Of a DNA stretch of 64,000 nucleotides, positions 27,237 to 34,201 are shown piece by piece. A program made the translations under genes and the position numbers. The first letter of the stretch is position 1. Each line of letters opens with the position of its first letter. Origin of the DNA: CAITYL01 sp041651315 (lineage in GTDB: Bacteria > Verrucomicrobiota > Lentisphaeria > Oligosphaerales > CAITYL01); the NCBI GenBank assembly GCA_041651315.1, contig JBAZJM010000004.1, forward strand, positions 1 to 64,000, written 5' to 3'. Under the pieces are notes generated by a model. It saw only the letters and a program-made list of their open reading frames with translations. It did not search any database and was not told the DNA's origin.

Positions 27237-29762
27237 TCACGGTGCGAGCATGACCTGCGCGAGCCGGTCAACGTCACCGAGTTTGCTGTAGGCAACCCAG
27301 GTGTCGACCCCGAAGGCGCCACCCGTCAGTTGCGGCGAGGTGACCCGTGCCAAATTCAAGTAGAACGGGTTGCCCGCCGCCACTCCCGCCGGGGTCAGAC
27401 TGGCGAACGGCAATACCGCCCGGGTGACCCAACGGTCAGGCGCGGAGGCATCCGAAATCACCCGGATGCCGTGATCCATGATCGGCACGTTCATCCGGAA
27501 ATTGACCTCGCCATTCGTGGTGGCGGCAAGCAGGCCGTGCGGGTTGATGGCGAACTGCCGATACGGCAACGCCCGGTCCTTGGCCACGAAAATTTCCCAA
27601 TCATCGTACGGGAAGACGGTGGCTGACGTCTGCAATTTCATTGTGGGACAAGGATCGGTCAATTCGAGATATAGGAACTGCCCGTCATGCAGTGCCCGGG
27701 CGGAAAGCGCGCGCACCGCAGGGGCATTTTGGCTCGCGGCATGCCAGGATCCCAGAACGGCCGCCTTGGACCAGTCGATCTTGGCGGAGTCACCGTGGGC
27801 CGCCGCCACCCGCGGCACGGTGATGGACGGGATGGATGCCGCCGATCGCTCGACATACTGCTGGCGCCCGGCCACCATGTAACTCCAAACGCTCAATTCG
27901 AAAAGCTCCACCCGTTTCTTTTGGAGGTCGGTCGCGGCAAGCGCCTTGGCCTGCCGCATATGCTCGCCCAGTTGCGCCATCCGCTCGGGGGTGCCGAGTT
28001 TGCCCCAGGCAATGGGCATGGTTTGGTGGCGGTCGGCCGGGTCATAATTGCGCGGGTCACAGTAGGTTTCTTCAACCAACCGATAGAAAGCGCGCATCGG
28101 CGGCCCGGCCGGGCCGTACAGCCGGCTGAAATAGTCATCCATCAGCGTGTTGACGTCGAGTGACACGTCATCCATCAGCTTGTAACTCAGATAAGCCTCC
28201 AAGTCCTGGCCGTAGCCGCAATAGAAGAAACCGCGCACCCCGAGTTGATGGAACAGCTTCATCTGCTGGTCGAGGGTATGCGCAAAGAAGCCGGGCCAGC
28301 AATGGAACTTGACGGCGTCGGCGACTTCCTTGGGAAACGTGTCGTACAGCCACAGGTAGAGCGGGCGTTGCTGTTTGGCCCACTGTTTAAGCAGGCCGAT
28401 TTCGTGTGCATATTCTTCCTGATAGGGGCCACGATTCCAGGCAAAGCAGAAATGCACCGCGACATTCTTCGCCAGCGGAAAGCTTGGTGGTGCCGCATGG
28501 CTCCCGTAGGCCAGGGTGACGAGTTCGTCCTGGGGGTTGGTCTGAATAACGTCCTGGGCGACCGCGTTGACGAAACGGAAAAAGTAATCGCTATACTGGC
28601 CGTTCGAGAAGTACGAGCACTCAGGGCGGGCCTTGGCCAGCAGCGCTTGGCAGCGGGCGCATTTGCAGAACGATCCGTTGTCCATCGGTTCGATCGGAAA
28701 CGGATTGGGCGGCCGCGGTTGCCAGAAGATGCCCAATTGCCCGCCGGTTTTCTTGCCGTCCAGGTATGCGCGGGCGTCCTCGGTCAGTTGCCGGATCAGC
28801 CCATCGCTGGCATAACACATCTGCGGCGGCCTTCCCTGGTATCCTTGCGCGAACCAGTCCGGCTTCTTTTCGACGAACAGGCTGGGAGCCGCTGGATTTT
28901 TCTCCCAAAACCGGTCGTAATAGCCGTACAGCGAGTGATTGCAGCGGGCGATGACGCCCCCCTCACGGTGGCGGAGCTGGAACAAGCGTACCGCCACCCG
29001 TTTGGCGAGGCAATAACCTTGGGGGTTGGACATCCTGGCATGCATTTGGGGGTAGGCCGCCGCCTCCCAGGCGTTGAACCCGGCCGACCCGGCCGGCCAA
29101 AGCTGCGACAGTTCATCATACCGATCTCCCACGCTGCCCAGCCCGCCCAGCGCGTCACGGTAGCGGAACGTTGGCTGGCGGCGAATCATGCGGCTGGCCA
29201 CCGTCAAGGTCGCGGCATGTGGGCAGTCGGTGCCGAATTCAGTCGCGTTAAACCAACGCACCTGGCAGAAGGTTTCGAGAAATTCATAACAAGCGTCCAA
29301 TGAGCCGCGTTCATCCCAAATGTCGGGCCACGAGTGAAACATGCGGACAGGGTCGGCCGTGGTCGGATTATAGATGACCGGCCCGGTGTCCGGCTTGTCC
29401 CGCCCGATCAGCACCAGCGTGTCAGGGAAAAACCGGATCATGTATTCCTGGCTCTTAAAACTGTCCGCCCGGATGCCCAGTGCCCGGGTTTGGGCGCTGT
29501 CGCCAATGAGGATTCGGGGGCCGGTGGGCGTGACGGTGTCATTGACGATTTGCAGGGTGGCTCCGGTGATGTCCCGGACATGCGCCTGCAACTCGAACGC
29601 CCCCAATTGCGCCGCGCGTGTCGCCTGCTGGGCGATGACGATGGTGGCGGCCGGCTGGCGGTCTTTGACCAGTGTAAAAGACGGAATAGCCTCCGCGCTG
29701 GAACGCGCGGCCATGAGCACAAGCGGCAAAAAGGCACCGTGGAACATTTTTTTGAAAATCAT
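27237..29762 (-). CDS. Exported DUF4838 protein with C-terminal CBM9-like domain
   Basis: An 841-residue secreted protein. A signal peptide (KMFHGAFLPLVLMAARSSA) leads to an alpha/beta domain (residues 30-180, GPRILIGDSAQTRALGI). The DUF4838 barrel covers about 190-600, with MDNGSFCKCARCQALL (a Cys pair), YSDYFFRFVNAVAQ and LVTLAYGSHAAPP. Residues 670-841 resemble a CBM9-type carbohydrate-binding domain (LYLELTDPCPTMK, YDDWEIFVAKD). AGAGGAA precedes the ATG. It is the second gene of the operon after the LacI-pseudopilin. The enzymatic role of DUF4838 proteins is not settled; a glycosidase is likely from context. Confidence 0.75.
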   Translation of the reverse strand: MIFKKMFHGAFLPLVLMAARSSAEAIPSFTLVKDRQPAATIVIAQQATRAAQLGAFELQAHVRDITGATLQIVNDTVTPTGPRILIGDSAQTRALGIRADSFKSQEYMIRFFPDTLVLIGRDKPDTGPVIYNPTTADPVRMFHSWPDIWDERGSLDACYEFLETFCQVRWFNATEFGTDCPHAATLTVASRMIRRQPTFRYRDALGGLGSVGDRYDELSQLWPAGSAGFNAWEAAAYPQMHARMSNPQGYCLAKRVAVRLFQLRHREGGVIARCNHSLYGYYDRFWEKNPAAPSLFVEKKPDWFAQGYQGRPPQMCYASDGLIRQLTEDARAYLDGKKTGGQLGIFWQPRPPNPFPIEPMDNGSFCKCARCQALLAKARPECSYFSNGQYSDYFFRFVNAVAQDVIQTNPQDELVTLAYGSHAAPPSFPLAKNVAVHFCFAWNRGPYQEEYAHEIGLLKQWAKQQRPLYLWLYDTFPKEVADAVKFHCWPGFFAHTLDQQMKLFHQLGVRGFFYCGYGQDLEAYLSYKLMDDVSLDVNTLMDDYFSRLYGPAGPPMRAFYRLVEETYCDPRNYDPADRHQTMPIAWGKLGTPERMAQLGEHMRQAKALAATDLQKKRVELFELSVWSYMVAGRQQYVERSAASIPSITVPRVAAAHGDSAKIDWSKAAVLGSWHAASQNAPAVRALSARALHDGQFLYLELTDPCPTMKLQTSATVFPYDDWEIFVAKDRALPYRQFAINPHGLLAATTNGEVNFRMNVPIMDHGIRVISDASAPDRWVTRAVLPFASLTPAGVAAGNPFYLNLARVTSPQLTGGAFGVDTWVAYSKLGDVDRLAQVMLAP

Positions 29763-29828
29763 GTTTTTCCTCTATGGTTCATGGTGGTAAAACGGTGGAT
29801 TGGGGCATGACGGCGCCCAACCCGCTAA

Positions 29829-31637
29829 CTAATTCGGCTGCATCGCCGTGTCGTGCGGGCCGCCATCCGGGAGCGGATAGGCGGTGCCGCTCGGATAACC
29901 GAAATAAAACCGGGCGCGGGGGATCCATTTCGCATGGCCGTCGCAATACACGGCATTGATGCCGTCCAGGAGCCCCCCAGGCTGCAAATGGGCCGAGTTA
30001 TGGTTGGACATGCCTTCGCCTTCCCGAAACAACATGTCGGCGAACAGCGGCATGCCTGCGGTGACGTTGGCCGTCAATTGATAGTGCTGATTGGCGGGCA
30101 CAAACGGCGGTGACCACCAATAACCGGGATGCATCGCCACGGTATAGATGTAGCCGGCCTCGTAGTAGGGCTCGGCCATGGCCTGATCCTTGGTCAATAT
30201 CCCGTAGACGTCATACCTGGCGCTCGGACAAAACAAGAACCGGTGCAAATTTTGCGTGTCGACGTAATGACTCAGGAACGAGGGGAACCCTTCATTCTGC
30301 CAGATGTACCCCCATTTCATGATGGCCAAGTCGCCCGGGGTGTTGATCCACGGCCCGGGGAATTGATCCGCGTAATCACTTGCGTACAACTGCGCCAGCA
30401 CGCCCAGACTCCGCAGGTTGCCCACACAGACGATGCGCTTGCCCCGTTCCCGCGCGTTGCCCAGCGTCGGCAATAACAACCCCGCCAGCAAGGCAATGAT
30501 AGCGATAACCACCAGCAATTCGACGAGCGTGAACCGCGTCGCCTTGGCTCGGGTTTTTCGGGGGGCAATGGTGGTGCCGTCTACATATGTGGGGGGAAAG
30601 ACGACGTTGTGAGGCGTCTCCCCTTTCATCATGTCCAGGCACAGGGTGGCGGCGGCGCGGCCCATTTCTCGCAGCGGATAGGTGAAGGTGGCCAGCCGGT
30701 CGGAACCGACCCACATTTCCCGGATGCTGTCGCAACCGATGACCGACAGATCTTCGGGAACTCTGATCCGGTGTTTCGCGCAGGCCTCCAGCAGGCCCCA
30801 GGCCTGGTAATCGTTATAAGGCACGATGGCCGTCGGCGCATCGGGATGGTGCAGGATGACGTCGGCGTCGGCCAGGACGGCGTCATGGAACTGACGGTCG
30901 CCCTCCTTGAGTGGAGCGTGGGCGTAGACTCGCGGCTCCAGGCCGGCTTCGCGCATGGCCCGCTCATACCCCTCGCAACGTTGTTTGGCGTCGATGTGGA
31001 ACCCTTTGATACGGTCATCGTCATAACCCGTGAAGGTCAGATGGAGAATACGGCGGTGGCCGATCTCCAGTAGGCGGCGGGTGGCCAAATAACCGATCGC
31101 TTCGTGGTCCCGGACTACCGCCGGTATACCGGGAACGAGGGAGTTGAACAGTTGCACTACCGGCAGGCCGTCGGCGCGCAACGCCTGCAAGCGGGCGAAG
31201 TTGTTGGCGCCGTCCCGATCCAGGGCGGGCATGACGATCAGGCCGTCCACCCGACGGTCCTGGCTGAACTTCAGGTGCCGCCGCTCGTCCGCCGCCGAAT
31301 TGCCGTGGGCATAGGTGATGACGGAATAGTCGTGATCCAGGCAGATGTCCTGAATGCCGCGCAGCAGCGGCATGGAGAAGTCTTCGAAGGTCTCCCGCAT
31401 CAGCAGCCCCAGCAGGAAGGAGCAGTTGTTGGTGAAGCTGCGGGCGAGGATGTCCGGCTTGTAATGGAGCCTGGCGGCCACGGCCAGGATTTTCTGCCGT
31501 GCCTCCTCGCTGACGCCGATGGTGGTGGCGGCGGCATCGCTCTTGCGGAACGCCGCCCATACCGCCGAGGAAGACACGCCCGCCTGCCGCGCCACTTCGC
31601 GCATGCTGGACGACCTCGGCTTGGCGGGAGTGGTCAT
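29829..31637 (-). CDS. LacI-family regulator fused to a pseudopilin domain
   Basis: One uninterrupted 602-residue frame joins two proteins normally separate. Residues 1-60 are a LacI helix-turn-helix (SMREVARQAGVSSSAVWAAF then VSEEARQKILAVAARLHYKP). Residues 65-350 are the periplasmic-binding-protein-like sensor domain ending VVFPPTYVDGTTIAPRKT. After a 6-residue linker comes a prepilin helix, FTLVELLVVIAIIALLAGLLLP (Phe369 onward), and a 200-residue pseudopilin body ending in the YCDGHAKWIP signature. The residue before Phe is Arg, not the Gly favoured by prepilin peptidase. ATG 31635-31637 starts the helix-turn-helix protein. It is the first gene of the operon, and tandem palindromes lie just upstream. 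A membrane-tethered regulator is inferred. Confidence 0.85.
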   Translation of the reverse strand: MTTPAKPRSSSMREVARQAGVSSSAVWAAFRKSDAAATTIGVSEEARQKILAVAARLHYKPDILARSFTNNCSFLLGLLMRETFEDFSMPLLRGIQDICLDHDYSVITYAHGNSAADERRHLKFSQDRRVDGLIVMPALDRDGANNFARLQALRADGLPVVQLFNSLVPGIPAVVRDHEAIGYLATRRLLEIGHRRILHLTFTGYDDDRIKGFHIDAKQRCEGYERAMREAGLEPRVYAHAPLKEGDRQFHDAVLADADVILHHPDAPTAIVPYNDYQAWGLLEACAKHRIRVPEDLSVIGCDSIREMWVGSDRLATFTYPLREMGRAAATLCLDMMKGETPHNVVFPPTYVDGTTIAPRKTRAKATRFTLVELLVVIAIIALLAGLLLPTLGNARERGKRIVCVGNLRSLGVLAQLYASDYADQFPGPWINTPGDLAIMKWGYIWQNEGFPSFLSHYVDTQNLHRFLFCPSARYDVYGILTKDQAMAEPYYEAGYIYTVAMHPGYWWSPPFVPANQHYQLTANVTAGMPLFADMLFREGEGMSNHNSAHLQPGGLLDGINAVYCDGHAKWIPRARFYFGYPSGTAYPLPDGGPHDTAMQPN

Positions 31638-31658
31638 TTTTTTCTGATTTATTTTCGA

Positions 31659-31697
31659 TATAAACATGTTTATAATGACAATATACACATGTCTATG
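31659..31697. promoter_or_regulatory. Tandem operator-like palindromes before the LacI-pilin gene
   Basis: TATAAACATGTTTATA (31659-31674) is a perfect 16-bp palindrome. TATACACATGTCTATG (31682-31697) differs from it at three positions. Their centres are 23 bp apart, about two helical turns, and the first lies 22 bases from the start codon. An even-length palindrome placed at the promoter of a LacI-family gene suggests autoregulation and control of the whole operon. The surrounding sequence is strikingly AT-rich. Confidence 0.65.
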
Positions 31698-31803
31698 TTT
31701 TATGCAAATGCCGCCAGCCGGGTGGGGGTGACAAGAATGTTGGTTGGGACCACCCTTTTGAGGAAAAGCGGTTCCCACCCCCTCCATCAAACCTTTTTGT
31801 GCC

Positions 31804-32160
31804 TTAACGCGGAGGGGCGCTTTCGCCACAAACGTTCTTCTGCTTCCTCATGATCGCGACCAAGACGTAGACGCAAATGGCAATCCAAAGCTGTGCCTGA
31901 ACGGCGTTCATCGAATTTCCGTAGAACGCCTTGATGCGCAGATTTTACTTGATCCACCGGAAGAACAACTCCACCTGCCAGCGGTACTTGTAGAGCCGGG
32001 CGATGCTGAGCGCATCGGCGTCGCGAAGGTTCGTGAGGAACACCAGATCCAGTTCGGACACCGGATCGAAGAACTGCACTTTGCGGATCGATTCGGGATA
32101 CGATTTCCTCGGGTAAAATCCGCGCAACCGTCCAATCTGGTCGGATCGCCCCCTCTCATC
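31804..32160 (-). pseudogene. IS4-family transposase C-terminal remnant
   Basis: On the minus strand the frame from about 32160 to the TAA at 31804-31806 encodes the C-terminal end of an IS4-type DDE transposase: RLRGFYPRKSYPESIRKVQF, FVFLTN-like LVFLTNLRDADALSIARLYKYRW, QVELFFRWIK, then a TAA stop, then NLRIKAFYGN and AVQAQLWIAICVYVLVAI. Intact relatives read WIKQNLRIK at this point, so a CAA-to-TAA change explains the stop. The N-terminal two thirds, including the first two catalytic acids, are missing. It is a dead insertion-sequence fragment between the two sugar loci. No terminal inverted repeats were located. Confidence 0.8.
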
Positions 32161-32186
32161 GGGATTGGGATGGGGCGTTTGGCGGC

Positions 32187-32226
32187 CCGGCGACTTGCAA
32201 CTGGGTTTAACTGGGTTAAACTATGC
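32187..32226. promoter_or_regulatory. Shared 40-bp operator block, copy A
   Basis: A 40-bp block identical to 41004-41043. Inside it is the palindrome GTTTAACTGGGTTAAAC (32205-32221; arms GTTTAAC and GTTAAAC). It lies 50 bases before the start of the GntR-type regulator gene. Weaker similarity continues through the leader and over the first codons. The most economical reading is a binding site for the regulator encoded immediately downstream. Confidence 0.7.
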
Positions 32227-32275
32227 GAAAGATGGCTTTGATGGGTTATGAAAGGTCGCCCAAAACTTCCCGATC

Positions 32276-33502
32276 ATGACAATCACCACGAAAACATCCC
32301 GCGTGTTGTGCATCAAGGGGGTTCACCCGCAGCACGAACAGGTCCGGAAAACTCTCAAGGAACACCTTGCCACCCTTGAGATCGGTGACCGTTTGGCTTC
32401 GGACCGCCAGTTGTCGGCGATGTTCAACGTGGATCGGACAACGATCCGGCGGGCCATGTCGGACTTGGCGCAAGAGGGGTATGTGCAGCGCCGGCAGGGA
32501 TGTGGCACCGTCGTTGCGATGACCGTCCACTTGGGTGCCCCGTCCGTGTCATCCAAGCTGATCGGGATGACGGTTCCCGACGTCGAAATCCCCTCCTTTG
32601 CCTGCTTGCTCAAGGGCGTGGACGAGGAAGCGCAGGCGCACGGGTACAGCGTCCTGGTCCGCAATAGCAACCAGGACACCCGGCGCGAGCGGAACATCTT
32701 GGAGGAACTCCGCCATCAAAAGCTGGCAGGCATCATCGTCAACCCATTCCATGAGGATGCGTTTGACCGCGACTATCACCGCCTGTTGAATGAGATCCAT
32801 CAGGGCGGCACGCGGATCGTCATGGTGGACCAATATCTTCCCGGTTTGGAAGAACTGCCCACCGTTTACACCGACAAGGTACAGATTGGCTACCGGGCCA
32901 CCGAGCATCTGATCATGCTCGGGCACCGGCGGATCTGCTACCTGACTACCGGCCATTACGACACCACGGGACAAGGCTGCCTTAAGGGGCATCGGCTGGC
33001 CCTGAATGAGTACGGCATCGACTATGATCCGGCGCTGACGGCGGAAATCCCCAACCCGAATTGCGCGGAGCCCGCTCATGACTTCGTGCTGCGGCTGCTG
33101 CGGGCCAATCCCAATGCCTTCACGGCCGTTGCCACCCAGCAGTTCTCCATGACTTATGGCATCCTCAATGCCCTGCAGGAGTTGTCGTTGCGCGTTCCAG
33201 AGGAGATAGCTGTGGTGGGCGGTGACGCCTTTGAGAACCCGCGGTTGTCTCATGTCACCCACACTCTGCAACCATTTCAGGAGATGGGGCGCGCCGCGGT
33301 CCGACTGGTACTGGGACGCAACGGTACCGGCGGCGAAGCCGCCAAGCGGCACGTCCTGCTGCAACCCAGGCTCGTCATTGGCGACACCTGCGGCATGCGG
33401 CCGGCCCGGCGTCCTGCAACATCGGATGATAGCGCATTGCCCGTGGCTGGCCGGCCCGCGGAAACCGCGGCCGAAAATCGCCCCCCCGGAAAAAAACGAT
33501 GA
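32276..33502 (+). CDS. GntR-type regulator with LacI-like sugar-sensing domain
   Basis: A 408-residue one-component regulator. Residues 15-80 are a GntR winged helix (QVRKTLKEHL, GDRLASDRQLSAMFNVDRTTIRRAMSDL and GYVQRRQGCGTVV). Residues 90-365 are a periplasmic-binding-protein-like domain of the LacI/AraR type (LIGMTVPDVEIPSFACLLKG, GHRRICYLTTG, VPEEIAVVGGDAFE). The C-terminal 40 residues are low-complexity. Such proteins release DNA on binding a sugar. The gene begins a plus-strand operon with a pseudopilin 21 bases downstream and a glycosidase after that, and has the operator block 50 bases ahead. Confidence 0.88.
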   Translation: MTITTKTSRVLCIKGVHPQHEQVRKTLKEHLATLEIGDRLASDRQLSAMFNVDRTTIRRAMSDLAQEGYVQRRQGCGTVVAMTVHLGAPSVSSKLIGMTVPDVEIPSFACLLKGVDEEAQAHGYSVLVRNSNQDTRRERNILEELRHQKLAGIIVNPFHEDAFDRDYHRLLNEIHQGGTRIVMVDQYLPGLEELPTVYTDKVQIGYRATEHLIMLGHRRICYLTTGHYDTTGQGCLKGHRLALNEYGIDYDPALTAEIPNPNCAEPAHDFVLRLLRANPNAFTAVATQQFSMTYGILNALQELSLRVPEEIAVVGGDAFENPRLSHVTHTLQPFQEMGRAAVRLVLGRNGTGGEAAKRHVLLQPRLVIGDTCGMRPARRPATSDDSALPVAGRPAETAAENRPPGKKR

Positions 33503-33523
33503 CGGGACCGGAAAGGTGAACCC

Positions 33524-34177
33524 ATGCGCCACAAGACAACGCGAGGCTTCACGTTAATCGAACTGTTGGTGGTCATCGCCATCATTGCCATCCTGGCGTC
33601 CATGGTATTGCCGGCGTTGCAAGGGGCCAAGGACAAGGCCAAGGCCATCAAGTGCGTCAGCAACCTCCGGCAGGTGGGCGTGGCCTTCTCCCTGTATAGC
33701 GGTGATTATAATGACTGGATACTGGTCAATGACCAATACGGGAGCGGCATCTGGGTGCGCGCTTTGTTCAATCATGGCTACATCGCCCAACGGGACATCC
33801 TGGTCTGCCCCGGATTCACGCCTTGTACGTTTGCCCGGCCGATTGATGAATACAGTTACTGGAACACCTATGGGATAAAATTGGCCATTTATTACTCGGG
33901 GGCTCCGGCCGGGGATGGCTATCAGCACGTATTCTTGCGGGCATCCAGGCTCAATGACGCCTTCTTGGGCGACACCGTGGGCACCAATCGCCACCAGCAG
34001 ATTGCCTATTTTGTGACAACGTACTTTCCTGAAGGCGGTGTCCATGCCAGGCATTCAGAACGGGCGAACATGTTGTTTCCTGACGGACATGTGGCGTCAT
34101 TGTCCGGCGCGGAATTGCTGAGCGATGCAAAAACCGGTTATGTGAATGCGCAGGGCATGGACATCCCTTTGCCCTAG
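33524..34177 (+). CDS. Pseudopilin (prepilin-type, H-X9-DG family)
   Basis: A 217-residue type II secretion-like pseudopilin. The leader MRHKTTRG is followed by FTLIELLVVIAIIAILASMVLP, with Gly at the cleavage position and Glu at +5, so prepilin peptidase should process it. The body has the family phrase KCVSNLRQVGVAFSLYSGDYNDW, and the C-terminus has H-SERANMLFP-DGH, an exact H-X9-DG motif. AAAGGTG lies 8 bases before the ATG. It sits between the GntR-type regulator (21 bases) and a glycosidase (24 bases). Proteins of this family are numerous in Planctomycetes and Lentisphaerota, and their role is not established. Confidence 0.9.
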   Translation: MRHKTTRGFTLIELLVVIAIIAILASMVLPALQGAKDKAKAIKCVSNLRQVGVAFSLYSGDYNDWILVNDQYGSGIWVRALFNHGYIAQRDILVCPGFTPCTFARPIDEYSYWNTYGIKLAIYYSGAPAGDGYQHVFLRASRLNDAFLGDTVGTNRHQQIAYFVTTYFPEGGVHARHSERANMLFPDGHVASLSGAELLSDAKTGYVNAQGMDIPLP

Positions 34178-34201
34178 ATGCTTGAAACCTGGAGATAACC
34201 G

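Noticed and set aside
31804..32160. Functional insertion sequence
   Set aside because: Only the transposase C-terminus is present and it has an in-frame stop; no terminal repeats were seen.
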